In this document: positions 11,020 through 23,159 of the stretch, one piece after another | Layout of the letters: every line of letters begins with the position of its first letter | How positions within the stretch are numbered: the stretch's first letter is position 1 | Assembly: GCA_963662175.1 (NCBI GenBank) | Contig: OY759214.1 | Coordinates: 16,678,001-16,742,000, forward strand | Source: Aradus depressus | Taxonomy: Eukaryota > Arthropoda > Insecta > Hemiptera > Aradidae | Reading direction: 5' to 3' | DNA: 64,000 bases | Notes under the pieces: generated by a model | The model's input: only the letters and a program-made list of their open reading frames with translations | What the model was told of the DNA's origin: nothing | The model's database searches: none | Program-made: the position numbers and the translations under genes

Positions 11020-11689
11020 TTTTAGCCCAAACATTCGACTGGTTTTGGAGTGAGAGAGAAAACTTAATTGGTTATTTCATGCTGGGGAAGTATATTGCGG
11101 TGATTCACCGACAACACTTTTTTAATTTATTTTTTAAAAGTTTTATAAGCGAAACTCTTTGTTTTGTGTGAACGGTGTCAGGGACACAAACATATGCATT
11201 CATATTTGCATTTCCAAAGCTCACATGCATGGTAATAGGCATTATTTCCGTGCATACTAGTATACTGTAGTCTTGGAAGTGCAGAACCTGCAATGTATGT
11301 AGAGAGGAGCAATGGTACCACCGGAGAGGAGCATGGATATAGTGTATGAGTACCATTCTAATTTTACGTTTTTGAGTTTATTTTATTTTATTTTATTTTT
11401 TTGTTTTTTAGTTCAAGGGGATTTTAACCATTGGTTATAGCAACTTAATCGCCAAAACTCAGAAGAGATAGGAACAGGATCTAATGCAAAACACAGCCTT
11501 TAGCGGCTTAGCTTGGAAAAACACCAACAGGCTACGTTTGATCTTGATCGAGGCTTTTACTTATTTTAAAACAACTTATGTGAGTATGTATTTCTATTTT
11601 AATATATCTATTTTCCATAGTTAACGTTCTAAATTGCATTTCGAATTGAGGTAGTTACAGAGAAGTGTGCTGAAAAGTGTTGTTTTACT

Positions 11690-12240
11690 TCACCAGTTAT
11701 ACGAGGTATAGCATAGTTTACACCGGAATTTCATTTTTTCCTGTCACCTGATTCCAAAAATGTAAAAGCTTATATCTGTCTACTTCTGTTTGTGTGAACT
11801 CGATAGACAGAATGAATATATCGATTTGGAATCTTATGTATGTGTCCATAATCTCATAAGGACTACACCTTTTGATTTTCAGTCAAATGGGCCAAAGAGA
11901 AGAGGGGCATTTTGGAGGGGCTTAAAACAGATCCAATAACGGCCGGTGTAAATCTATCGACACGAAAAATTCTGGGTAAAGGATGTCTCCATAAGGACGG
12001 CACCTTTTAATTTTCAGCCGAATCGGCTTAAGATGAGGGGGTCTTAACACAAATGGCTATTACTGCCGATTTAATGAATTTATCGACAGGAATGTAAGTA
12101 TGAAGATTCAGAAGTCCCTGTGTGTCAAATATTGATTTTTTAGCCAAAAATGTTAGATTGGTTTTATGGGGAGAGCGAAAACTTAATTGATTAATTCGTG
12201 CTGGGGAAGTATATTCCCGGCGATTCACCGACGACTTTTC
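11690..12240 (+). repeat. Family E copy with tandem modules
   Basis: It starts CTTCACCAGTTATACGAGGT and carries two internal modules of the type ATCGACACGAAA..CATAAGGACGGCACCTTTTA ATTTTCAGCCGAATCGG, ending GCTGGGGAAGTATATTCCCG. Confidence 0.6.
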
Positions 12241-12357
12241 GTGTATTTTGTCGATATAAATTTCTTAACATTGAAATTTGACAGGGAGTGAAGTATAAAA
12301 AAGCGCATAGTCTGGTCTAATATGACTCCTGAATGGCTCTTTTTCCCCTACTAACAG

Positions 12358-12402
12358 CTGGTGAAGTGTTTACACACCCATCATGAAGTATCATATGATT
12401 GA
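12358..12402 (+). CDS. Candidate short terminal exon
   Basis: A textbook acceptor with branch-like CTAAC (CTTTTTCCCCTACTAACAG, ends 12357) is followed by LVKCLHTHHEVSYD and a stop (12400-12402) in one frame. The exon is very short and the frame is not certain. It is followed by a coding-like relic (12411-12658), so it may instead be the edge of a pseudogene. Confidence 0.25.
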   Translation: MVKCLHTHHEVSYD

Positions 12403-12410
12403 AATGAACC

Positions 12411-12658
12411 TCCTTTACAATCTACTGGCCTGAGATTTAATAGACAAGTGGACCTTGAAGGAGCAGCAACAGTTTGTTCGCCTGGAGAACTTTTAGTGCG
12501 GGGCCCTGAGCAGGATAGTGGATGTAGACGTCATAAACCTGATCTCTAGGTCGTTTGGCCTATTCTCAACTGACCTACCCCAGCTACGGATAACTCTGAT
12601 TCATTATTGTTTATGCATCTCCAGTCTCTACTCGTTCATTCTCGTTTCTCCAAAATAA
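12411..12658 (+). pseudogene. Coding-like relic with two in-frame stops
   Basis: One forward frame reads MNLLYNLLA, stop, DLIDKWTLKEQQQFVRLENF, stop, then CGALSRIVDVDVINLISRSF and on to SPK at 12658. Codon use and GC content are higher than in the flanks. Whether this is a host pseudogene or a transposon ORF is unknown; I do not recognise it. Confidence 0.3.
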
Positions 12659-12892
12659 ATGGATTGTTATGGCTTACACCAATCAAGATGTTTGAACAGG
12701 AAAATGATCCGTATTTGGAGAGGAAATCAAGTTTTTGCTCTCCCTCCAAACCCAATTGACAGTTTGGGCTAAAATGAATAGTTGACTTACATAGGGGCTT
12801 CTGAATCCACACACAAAATTTTGTATCGATACTATAATTACTTTCTTGCCGGATTTTGAATTTAAATATACAATTTTCCCTCTTCCAACCAA

Positions 12893-13358
12893 GTCCGCTA
12901 CCTCGGGTTTTACCTAGACAGAAGACTAACTTGGAACCCATATACACGACTTAAACAAGAACTGAATCGAAGATACGGACTGTTACGTCGACTACTTGGA
13001 CCAAAATCAAAACTGACAACTAACAACAAACATACGATTTACAAGACCATTATACGTACCATCTGGACGTACGGACTCAAACTTTGGTGTGCAGCTAAAC
13101 AGTCGAACATTCCAGTCCAAACTCCTGCGACGAATTATCAACGCTCCTTTCTACATTGCCAATAATGTCCTACACAGAGATCTCAATATTCCCACAGTCA
13201 ACGAACTAATCCAATCCCGATTCAAAACATTTCACAGAAACCTTTCTTATCATTCAAATCCTCTCGCTCAAGCCCTATCCTATCATTTCCATCCTGACAA
13301 TCCTCCCCGCCGCTTGAACAGGCGATCTTCTCTGAGGATAGTGACTAATGACAATTAA
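12893..13358 (+). pseudogene. Jockey-type LINE reverse transcriptase, C-terminal relic
   Basis: The frame starting VRYLGFYLDRRLTWNPYTRL continues through ..GLLRRLLGPKSKLTTNNK.. and IWTYGLKLWCAAKQSN. It shifts frame at about 13090 and goes on as FQSKLLRRIINAPFYIANNV..FHPDNPPRRLNRR to a stop at 13358. This matches the thumb and post-RT region of Jockey-clade non-LTR elements (YLG..LD..LTW; LRRI..APFY). The 5' parts (endonuclease, RT core) are missing and the frame is broken, so it is dead. Family E fragments flank it on both sides. Confidence 0.85.
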
Positions 13359-13920
13359 CTTTCGAGGGAGGGTCAGCTGGCTGGCTTCTCCCATCAAGTG
13401 ACGTTATTTTTTCTATTTGTCCACATATTTGCTTATTATGTATATATTGTATATAGATTGAACCTCTCCCCTAACCCTCCCCTCCCTTTAAGTAGTTTTG
13501 TGTAGGTGTCTTCCTTGCGGGGTTTTGAATTTAAATATACAATTTTATATCGATAAATTCATTAAATGGGCAGTTATTATAGTTTTTCTTAGTTAAGTCT
13601 CCCCCCCCCCCCCCACACACACCTAATCCCTCTTTCTCTATGGCCGATTTTGGCTGATGTTGTCCCTTCGGAGTTCTTAGTAGTTCAAAGTAAAGTAGTT
13701 TTCCTGATACTGTTGTTTACATGGCTCGCTCATTGTCAAGCTGCCTTTAAAGCAATCCTGGATGTGTCTTTTAAGTACGTATCTTCTGCCCACTTCCAAT
13801 GTTGTCAGGGTTACCACCAGTATTATTCAAATAATTTTTTATTCAATAATCATTCAAATAAGATATTTTTATTGTTTAATCATTTATTCGTTATTCAGCT
13901 ATTCTGAACATTTGTTTAGT

Positions 13921-14046
13921 TAGTTATTGTGACTCATGCCCGGGATTACTACTAGGTCATATCGGCTACTACTAGAGCGCGTTAGTCGCTCTGTTGGACA
14001 TGAGCCCGACTCTACTATGGGATTCCTAGGTAGGGGTCTTTATCGT
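13921..14046 (-). mobile_element. SINE-1 3' part
   Basis: TAGTTATTGTGACTCATGCC to GGTAGGGGTCTTTATCG, only the 3' third. Confidence 0.75.
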
Positions 14047-14339
14047 CTTTACTGCTCTTGTTAATCTACTTCCTTCTCTACAAATACGTCTCAACTTTAT
14101 AACAGTGTAGGGAGTAGATCTTTTGAATATTTAAAGGATTAGAAAAGTGTAAAAAAGAACATTTTTATGAGAACAAAAAGTTCATAATGCAAATCTTTCT
14201 AAAACTATTTTTAATGAATTTACGTAAAAAAATATGTACATTACTTTGCTCATATATACGAGTATTTACTACATTGGGTTTAAAATTAACTATTAAATTT
14301 GATGTCACTTCAAGAGAGGACCGTAACAGATACAAAAAT

Positions 14340-14585
14340 AAAACGAATTTCACAAGTGTTTGAATACTTTTGAACAAAATCATAATTTTTTTTTTTTGTA
14401 TTTCATTTATAAGGATACAACTGTTGCTAGGGTGCAGCAACCAGCATCTAAAAAATGTATGTTTGTTATTTTATGAATACTTTTGAACAAAATCATAAAA
14501 AAAAAATTTATTAATTTTTTGTATTTTATTTATGAAGATACAACTGTTGCTAGGGGTGGAACAACCAGCATGTAAAAAATGTGTG
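14340..14585 (-). repeat. Tandem duplication, about 115-120 bp
   Basis: TGAATACTTTTGAACAAAAT CATAA..GATACAACTGTTGCTAGGG occurs at 14361 and 14473. Confidence 0.85.
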
Positions 14586-15459
14586 TGAAAAGGAAAGATG
14601 TATTTTCCACATCTATTCAAGGCCTTTTGATTTTTTGATTTTCCGAGGGGTTGGAATTTGATTTTCCAAGGGGTTGAAATTTGAACTAGGAAAACCACTT
14701 GGCTGTACAGTTAAGTCTTTGTTTATATCTAAAACTGACAGTGGAATAATGCCGAAACCGGTAGGATATGGAAAACATTTTTATGAAATAGACAATATTT
14801 CAAAAGGTGGTTTGTTTTATTTATTAAGTAGCCTAAGGTTCATATAACCACTTCTAATTTTTAGATTCCAGAAGGTAAAACCACCTATAATCGAGTTTAA
14901 GTTAGACATTTCATGCCATTATATAGTTAAATTGTGGTCCAACTCCATGAACAAAAATGTGAAAGGGGGACGACTGGTCGAAAATTGGAATATTTCAAAA
15001 ACATAGAATAGAGATTAGACAATTGGCAAATTCTGAAATAATATCACTTTTGTAGTCAAATTGCCAGACGTAGAGGCTTGTAAACCTACGTTTTAGCGTA
15101 TACATAGATCCATTGCGCAAAAAAACGATATAGTCTTATTCAAATTTTCGTAATCAAAACCTACAATTTTTAACTGTAATCGAGTCAAACGATAGGTATT
15201 AAGACCTCCGAAAAATGCTCTGAAATAACTTCAGGTTTAAATTCAACATGGCGGCAGTAGAGGTTCGTAGAGTTCTCTTTTGAGTAATTTATCTACGGAA
15301 ACTTTAGATTTCCTTTAAATAAACATTTTGCTCTGTTTTTATTCATGATCACTTGATAGGTTATTGGTATTATTATTTTGAATGGTTCATAGCAGAGAAG
15401 GTAGTGGAAGGAGTGTGATAAAATAAGGAAAAATATATTAAAAAAACTTTATTATAAAT

Positions 15460-15750
15460 AGGTCAAAATGGTGAGTGGTGGAGCCTGGGGGTTGCAGACA
15501 AAGGGTTTGGTAGTGGGTCATGCAGGGTGTTGTCCGTACCGTCTGGAGCGACTGTGAGCGGACCAAGCTGTGGTGAGCTCCCATCCTTCTGACTGACTGA
15601 CTGGAAGTCCGCCAGGAGCGCTCCACGACATATTGAATTTAGCATCCCCCCACTCTGCGGGCCCCTCCCAAACAGCAGAAGGGGTGGGGGACAGGTTAGG
15701 GGATTTGTGACACGGCTTAACCTCTCCCTCCATCCGCACGACCAGGACCC
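15460..15750 (-). CDS. GC-rich candidate 3'-terminal exon, minus strand
   Basis: This block stands out as about 60% GC in AT-rich DNA. Two overlapping minus-strand frames are long: one reads ..MLNSICRGALLADFQSVSQ..TPRLHHSPF and stops at about 15463, the other reads ..MEGEVKPCHKSPNLSPTPSA..QHPA. An AATAAA signal on the minus strand (about 15453-15448) follows directly. Upstream on the same strand, a fine acceptor (TTTCTGTTTTCTAG, about 15855) and donor (CCAGAAG|GTGGGT, about 15808) frame a 45-nt mini-exon. I cannot tell which frame is used, nor name the protein. Confidence 0.3.
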
Positions 15751-16187
15751 GTCCCTTGTCTTTTTATTCTACGTGAACAATGTGCAGAAGCTCTCTGGTA
15801 CCCACCTTCTGGAAATTCGTTTCCGCCTCATTCCTGACAGGCTACCACGACTAGAAAACAGAAACTAAAAGTTGTTTCGATGTAGAACACTTCTTAATAA
15901 AATAACTCTTGAGGTTTAGTGGGCTGGCAGCATTATGTATAATATGAGGAATGAAACTTTCAAATTTATTGTTCTTCAATTTCTTTTATACATGAAATTA
16001 TAGTTTTGTGATAGCTAATATAACATATATACAACTGTGATTGTAGTAACTGTAAATACCGCGAGAATACAGCGTCGATGTTAGTTCTCGAATATGTTGT
16101 TGAAATGCGTCGATTCGTATTCATTTGTAGATTAAATTTGTCATTTAAAAATGAAATATGCTGTTCGGTATCTCCTGAAATGGGTAG

Positions 16188-16420
16188 GTTAGGTTAGGTT
16201 TTATGACTCATGCCCAGGCTTTAACAACAAGGTCATATCACCTGCTACCAGAGCGCTCTTTCGTCTCTCTGGTGGACATGAACCCGACTCTACTGTGGGA
16301 GTCCTAAATTTTGCCTACCCTAAATTTTTATTCACCTAAGGGGGTCTTTAACGAGTACCTGATATCGTATATCGACAAGGGGTCTTTAACGGAACGAGTA
16401 CCTGAAATCGTATATCGACA
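16188..16420 (-). mobile_element. SINE-1 3' part with internal 40-bp duplication
   Basis: It starts with GGTTAGGTTAGGTTTTATGA, a variant tail also seen at 34370-34386. The segment GGGGTCTTTAACG..CGTATATCGACA is tandemly duplicated (16338-16420). Confidence 0.8.
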
Positions 16421-17131
16421 GCCTCACTTTTCCCATTTACTATTGCCTTCTCAAAAAATAAAAATTACAAACGTTTTGGGAAGCACTGCCAAAGTAGGGA
16501 GCGTCTTTAATATATACGTGTTCTTTAGGTTAACTATTCCTTATTTTTGTTTAAAACTAACCCCTGTTATAAAATTATAGATTTCGTAAACTATTCAATA
16601 AATAAATATATTTTTATTTAATTAGGGATTATAAATAAAAGAAAAAAAAAAAGTATCAATACAAAATGGGAATATATAACTGCAGTTTTCTTTATTCTTA
16701 TTCCGTTTAGAGCCCAGTTACAAAAGAGTGTAAGAGGCAGACGGATATCCCCGGCAAAAGTTTATGAATTCATATATTCCAAGGGATCAAGTCCTCTCCC
16801 ACTCACACAATTTGAAGGGAAAACCTTCCTTCCCTCCACATAGGTACTTCTGCCTACCAGAAATACATTTTAATATTTACATCTTTTTCTTGTTTAGAAC
16901 TGGTTATCATTTGTCTCTGTACAGAAATATGCGCCTTAAAATTATTAATTACTTCCCCAGCTATACGAAGTAAAGGGGAAGTTCTATAATCGTTCCAAAA
17001 TTCGATGCGGAGTTTTTAACGGAATTTCATTCATGTTTTCCGATCTTTACATTCGAAAAAAAAGTATATACTATGTACTACTGAATAAAACACTACCATA
17101 CTATATCACAATTTAATCAGAAAATAATTAA

Positions 17132-17247
17132 ATAATATATATCAATATTAACCTATTACCTATATCACAATATTAACCTATTACCTATATCACAATATTA
17201 ACCTATTAACTAAGTCTCAATAATGACCTATTACCTATATCACAATT
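17132..17247. repeat. 25-bp tandem repeat (about 4 units)
   Basis: Unit ATTAACCTATTACCTATATC ACAAT. Confidence 0.9.
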
Positions 17248-17397
17248 AAAAACTAAAAAACTAAAAAAAAAAAACAGACAACTACTAGATCGCCGTAAAT
17301 TGAAATAAAAACATATTGCACCCCTGTAACATTAAATTAATAATTGTAAACAGAGCATAATAATAGTTAGCCAAGTCTATCTTGGAAGTTTCAAATT

Positions 17398-17423
17398 GGG
17401 GGGGGGGGGGGGGGGGGGGGGGG
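17398..17423. repeat. Homopolymer G26
   Basis: Uninterrupted run of 26 G; G-quadruplex capable, or its length may be a sequencing artefact. Confidence 0.85.
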
Positions 17424-17627
17424 TTATATACTATGTATGTACTATAGTAAGTACTGAAATTTCAAGTTCATTGCTCCAATATTTTTTTAGTTAGATTGCT
17501 CTTAAAATTCCTGTCACATATGCACACAGACATCATCACAAAAAAGGTCAAATGTTCAATTATGAAATTTTATTGGCATTAGAAAGTAGAAATTTGTTCC
17601 AACTCCTATTGAAATTGCATGTTTCCT

Positions 17628-17860
17628 TTATGATAAATTGATCCTATTGAAATTTTCCATCCTGATGGGTTGCCCCCCACTCTCGACAAGAGGACTTGTC
17701 CAACTTAAAATCAAAGAGAACCAATTTCCGGTTTCTTTGATAGCTAATATTATCAGAAGAGCAATATCCGGAGAGACAGCCTCTGGACATATGACTTTCA
17801 GACTCTCGTCCTTGGACATATGGCTTTCTGAAGCACCTTCCGTTATGTCGCTCATTCAGC
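17628..17860 (-). other. Coding-like segment inside the family E element
   Basis: The minus frame runs MSDITEGASESHMSKDESLK to NFNRINLS; the plus frame is also open. GC is higher than in the flanks. Could be a captured host exon or element ORF; unassigned. Confidence 0.2.
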
Positions 17861-18902
17861 CCCTAAACAATCAGATGCAGTCCAGGCGCATTTTTTTGTC
17901 TGTTATTTTTATTTTTAAATATCTTGATGATTCTGATTTCCATTTTGCGACTATGATAGAAAAGTGATAGATTATTTCAGGGGTTTGCGAATTATCGAAA
18001 ATTCTTATAATCCTAAATTTAAATGTTTGGACTTTAAAATATGTCTCCTCAAAAATAACTTTGTGGCTACTGAATTAAGTTACTTGAAAGAAGTTAAATA
18101 AATAAAAGGAAATATAATTTTTTTTATTGATGTGCAGGTAAAAGTCAGTCATCAGTGAATTACTGGCTATGTACTTCCGCTGCACGAATTAATCTATTAT
18201 GAGTAGTAGTTTTTGAGTTGAGCCCCCGTCTGATTCTCCCACCCCTTCGGCTGATTTCGCTGACAATTAATAGGTGTCGTCTTTATAGAGCCTTGAATTT
18301 AAATATAGAGTTTCATGTCAATACATTCATTACAACGGCCGTTACTAGACTTGGTGTTAAACCTTCCCCTTAATCTCCCCTTCCTTTTCTTTGATTTGGC
18401 TGGAAATCAGTAGTTGTCCATAGAGGGTACTGGATATTAAAAAAAAATTTCGTGTCGATTTATTTATTCTATCGGAAGTTATCGTGTTCACAGACACACA
18501 ATTATTTCTCTATTTCTATTGTAGAAATCGAAAAACATAAAATTCCGTTGATAACTCAGCATGGAATTTCTGACCGATTACATAACTTCCCCTATACTTA
18601 GTATAGCTGGGGATGAAAAAAGATATCTTCTGCATTTATATTGTATTTATATATTTTATGCATTCATAATTTATTTGCCCGAGATATAACTAAACAAAGA
18701 AGGAAAGATGCTTTGAATAGATTCCACATAAAGAACAAGGGTTCTATTCAGAAGATATAAATGAGGACCTCGTTAAAAAATAATAATTTCATAATTCTCT
18801 ATTAATTTATTTTTTAAATACATATTTGTTTGTATGCAGTAGGAATATCTGGGAAAATATTCTAGTAAAGTGAGTTTATAATAATAATAATAAAAATATT
18901 AG

Positions 18903-19142
18903 AGGGCGCCGGTAGCTCGGTGCTTGCTTACTGAGCTCAAGATCGCGGGGTCGAAACCCGGGCGAAGCCCTTAGTTTAGTTTATTTGGGAGGTAAAAGGT
19001 ACAACCTAGCTAAGCAAAATATAGGTCCAAAATGGATAGTCGGGTTCATGTCCACCAGCCTGAAGATAGAGCGCACCAATTAATGTCGTAATTGGCGATA
19101 TAACCTCGTAATTAAAGCCCGGGCATGAACCACAATAACGTA
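18903..19142 (+). mobile_element. SINE-1, internally deleted
   Basis: AGGGCGCCGGTAGCTC head with box B-like GGGTCGAAACCC, deletion of about 100 bp, then the 3' end to ATAACGTAATTAAC. Confidence 0.85.
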
Positions 19143-19145
19143 ATT

Positions 19146-19835
19146 AACAGAGCATAATATATTACGTGTAGAAAGAGTGACCGGAGATTGGTTAAGGTAC
19201 TAACCTTAAAATGCCTACAAAATAGGGAGCGGCAAAACGCATTACATTTACTTTTTATCTTACAAGTTTTTGTATAGAGAAGCTTACATATTCGTGAGAA
19301 AATTGGAAGTTGAATTTTTAATTGATTAACATGTTTTGAAGATTGAGTGCAAAAGCTACATTAATTCTTGTGCGACTGCCTGCATATCTGACGACAAATA
19401 TTGTGTTGCCTATGTTGCAAAAATGTTTTTTTGATACTGTCTACATCTTATATAGCGTAGCAATATTTTCAAAACTGTTAACCGTAGAATGTAGTCGAGA
19501 GTAAATTACTTTCAGTATTTGATTATTTATTCAGAACACTATATCTTCACTAAGCACCATCTGATTCGTCAATACAGATCGATATAACTATCCCTTCCTC
19601 CGTATCTATAAATACTTGAGTTTATTAAGTTTTGTAAGATATCTAATCTGTATAATCTATGTCAAAGACTCAAAATAGTGACAGATATATAATATCAGAG
19701 ATCTATATAATATATTATATTATAATGGTTTCTGGATAACAACAGTAGACTATTAATTGTTTCAAAAACCCGAAATATCCACGTTATTTAAAACTTCACA
19801 AATTGAAAAATTTTATTTGTGTCACTAATTATTTT
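19146..19835 (+). repeat. Repeat G, uninterrupted copy
   Basis: It matches 33178-33815 and then 34815-34895 (e.g. CTTAAAATGCCTACAAAATA GGGA.CGGCAAAACGCATTA; GACAGATATATAATATCAGA; TTTTATTTGTGTCAC). Confidence 0.8.
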
Positions 19836-19861
19836 TAATAAGTATAAGAAAAAAAAAAAAA

Positions 19862-20185
19862 AGGCGCCGGTAACTCAGTGGTATGCGTGCTTGCTTACTG
19901 AGCTAAAAATAGTGGTTTCGTAGCCTTAGTTTATTTTATCCAGGAGGTAAAGTAAACTTAAGCACGCCGTTCTTCTGATGGGACGTTAAGCGATGGTCCC
20001 GAGCCTATACGATGTCAGGTACTCGTTAAAGATCCCTACTACCCTATATGAATAAAAATTTAGGTTAGGCAAAATTTAAGACTCCCATATTAGAGTCTGG
20101 CTCATGTCTACCAGAGTGACGAAAGAGCGCTAGTAGGCGATATGATCTCGTCGTTAAAGCTCGGGCATGAGTCTTAATAACTAAC
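19862..20185 (+). mobile_element. SINE-1, near full length
   Basis: GGCGCCGGTAACTCAGTGG to CTTAATAACTAAC; box B is damaged. Confidence 0.9.
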
Positions 20186-20707
20186 TACGACATTTTCATC
20201 TCAATTTACAAGTTTCTGAATTAGTGTGCCAAAAATGTTTCAATGACATACACAAAGATAGACATCACGAAAATAGTCAAAACATAGTTTGACACGATTA
20301 CAGTACTTTCTTACACTAAAGGTATATGGAAGTAATGTATAAATTGTTGATAAGAACGTTTTTAATTTGCAAAACTTTCTCTTGCATTTTACTTCAACGC
20401 TTCAGCTCTCAAATATGAGATTAAAATTGTATATTTATTTATTTATTTAAGGGTTATTTTTTGTCACAATTACGTGCGAACACATTTTACATGTTACAGA
20501 TATAATTTCACATTCACAGAATTTTGTTTGTTTTTCTTTTCGTAATGATCTGTTTTGGAATGTTATATGTATAGAGAGAAGGGGAAAACGATTGGAGACA
20601 CTGTCTGTTGGAATGACATATCATCACGAAGACATTTATAATTTAAAACACTCATGAGGACACGAGAGAAAAAAAATCGAATTCAGCTCATCTCTGAATT
20701 TTGAAAC

Positions 20708-20945
20708 AACTCTCAAAACATTTTAAACATGTTGGAAGTCTTGATATGTACATATCGTCATGTTTGTGGAGTATCTTCTGCATATACATAAGATGGGCAT
20801 TGTGTTATGAGCCATAACAATTTTGAAGCAACTCTCAAAACATTTTAAACATGTTGGAAGTCTTGATATGTACATATCGTCATGTTTGTGGAGTATCTTC
20901 TGCATGTACATAAGATGGGCATGTACATAAGATGGCCACAACAAT
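20708..20945 (+). repeat. Tandem duplication, about 120 bp unit, two copies
   Basis: CAACTCTCAAAACATTTTAA ACATGTTGGAAGTCTTGATA repeats almost perfectly at 20709 and 20828. A minor extra CATGTACATAAGATGG repeat follows. Confidence 0.9.
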
Positions 20946-21074
20946 TTTGACTGGTGCCTAAATTTGTATTATAAACTAATAAAACAAATTTCTTTGAACT
21001 ATTTTCTACAGAAATGTATTGTATTTTGTTCGGAGTGCTATAACATTGTATTGGTATTCATAGTAGATTCGTAA

Positions 21075-21745
21075 AGGTCTTACCGCAAATTTGAGGCCAT
21101 CTAGGTAGTTGGAATCTAATGAGAAACATTTTCGGAAAGAATCAATTTAGCGATATGACTAACCATTTCGCGTTAATCGAGCAAGCTATTAACAAAATGG
21201 TTTTCGAGACGTTATCTAAGATTTGCGGCATTTACCTCATAAATATAAGGTATTTTCTAAAATATTACTTTAAACTATTTCCTATAAAAATTTATTGTTG
21301 GCCTTATCTCAAATCTGAGGGAATTTAATAGTTGAAAACTTCATAAGGAACATTTTCAGTTAGAACCAATTTTTACATAAGACTAATCGTCTTTTTTGTG
21401 GTCAACACGATATAGAGCTTGTTGTAAAATGGTCAAAATGTTTTAAAAGGACCTTAAAACGAAAAATTCCGTTGAAAACTCGATCGCGGATTTTTTGGAA
21501 GAAAGTAAGAAATCTAAACGCTTTTCATTGAGACATATAGTAACTTCATTTATAAAAACTTTATTTACGTAAATATATCAATGCCCAAGATATGTAATTG
21601 TCTTATCGCAAATTTGAGAGTATCTAGATAGTTGGAATCTAATAAGGAACATTTTTGGTAAGAATCAATTTGTCGATATGACTAACCGTTTCGCGTTAAT
21701 CGAGCAAGCGATTAACAAAATGGTCTTCGAGAAGGCGTAACATTT
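21075..21745 (+). repeat. Three diverged copies of a repeat
   Basis: GCAAATTTGAG..ATCTAGRTAGTTGGAATC then GACTAACC.TTTCGCGTTAAT at 21085, 21605, and a weaker copy at about 21305. Confidence 0.65.
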
Positions 21746-22147
21746 ATTAAGATAATACAACACTGATTTCATAATAAATTGCAGTAATAGAGTGAGATTT
21801 CTGTAAGTTAATTAGCTATGTGGAGGCTAGATGAATGGTCTAGTTTTGCAAGGCCTGCCGGCAGAGTGCGGTGAGGTGGGTGAGATTCTCCCCCTCTTCT
21901 TGCTACATATTTCATGACCCTCCCTACCCCAGTCTCTGTGACTTTCTGTGTCTCCCTCATCCCTATATAGATCCAATTTGACCCGTCACGAACTTCTTCC
22001 TTCTCCCCCTCAAAGAATAATTTCATTCCGATCCCACTGTATATGTAACATGTGGAGACGGAACCGTCCCTACAACACGTGTATTCAAACCCAATTCTTC
22101 TATAGCTTTTACATTTGTTGTATTCTTGAAATAAGCAAAAGTTTATA

Positions 22148-22843
22148 CAGTGGAATCCCGATATTTTGTATCCCGATTATTCGTATTTCCGGCTAATTCG
22201 TACAAATTTGCCGGTCCCCAGAGAAAATCCCGATAAGTGGTATAAAAACAATGCATTTCGGACCCCTCGGTAATTGGTATTATTTTTATGCTCGAGGTCA
22301 CTTAAAACGTCTTATAATTCGTATTTCCAGCTTAAAAACCTCGTTAATTCGTACTGTTTTCAAGAGGGGGAGAGAGGACAGTGAGAGACGAGAGAGCAGA
22401 ATGAGTGCGAGATAAATGTTTTCTAGGAAATCACGTGATTCCTACAGAACCAAAGGGGAGAGCGAGTGAGAGAGACAAGTTTTCTATGAAATCTGGTATT
22501 ATCTCATGTAATTCGTACTCTTTTCACTCAGAGGAAATTAGGAGAGGAGAGGGGGAAAGTTTTAGGAATTTTATTGCTCGTGTCTAACATTTTTTCGAAC
22601 AAATGTTTGATTGGTGTTTATTTAATCTAGAACATATGTACATATTTTTTATTGCATGTATTGTTTATTGTATAGTTTAGTATAAAGCAGTGTTTATTGC
22701 ATAGTTTTTATTCTTACCACACTGTACATACTTCTTAATACATACATATTTGCATTAATATGTTTTTAATTTTTTATATTTTGTACTCCCGATAATTGTA
22801 CCAAACCGTCAGTCCCTTGACCATACGAATTGTCGGGATTCTA

Positions 22844-22846
<3 letters not shown>
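22148..22846. mobile_element. Tigger-type MITE, about 699 bp, with TA target duplication
   Basis: Left end CAGTGGAATCCCGATATTTT and right end (complement) CAGTAGAATCCCGACAATTC are flanked by TA on both sides (22146-22147, 22847-22848). Subterminal TTCGTATTTCC.. and AATTCGTAC motifs repeat. There is no transposase ORF. The right end runs straight into a long (TA)n tract. Confidence 0.8.
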
Positions 22847-22937
<91 letters not shown>

Positions 22938-22960
22938 ACTGTATATATATATATATACTA

Positions 22961-23059
<99 letters not shown>

Positions 23060-23087
23060 TACTATATATATATATATATATATATAC

Positions 23088-23131
<44 letters not shown>

Positions 23132-23159
23132 TACTATCTACTGTATATATATATATATC
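22847..23159. repeat. Long (TA)n microsatellite with CTAC interruptions
   Basis: About 310 bp of TA broken by ACTACTA and CTACTGTA blocks. Three six-frame ORFs here (YIYIYI repeats) are artefacts. Confidence 0.95.

Larger units (their letters stand above)
16951..18612. mobile_element. Family E element, about 1.66 kb, with inverted ends
   Basis: Left end ACTTCCCCAGCTATACGAAG TAAAGGGGAAGTT; right end complement TCCCCAGCTATACTAAGTAT AGGGGAAGTTATGTAAT. Each end is itself palindromic. Inside are a 25-bp tandem array, a G26 run and a GC-richer block (17628-17860) with coding-like frames on both strands (minus: ..VICPEAVSPDIALLIILAIK..); no protein family is recognised. Confidence 0.6.

Noticed and set aside
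16182..16202. TTAGG telomere repeat (GGTTAGGTTAGG)
   Set aside because: Only two to three units attached to a SINE-1 tail; a similar tail occurs at 34376. A tail variant is the simpler explanation.
17132..17247. CRISPR-like array
   Set aside because: Simple 25-bp direct tandem repeat without spacers in a eukaryotic genome.
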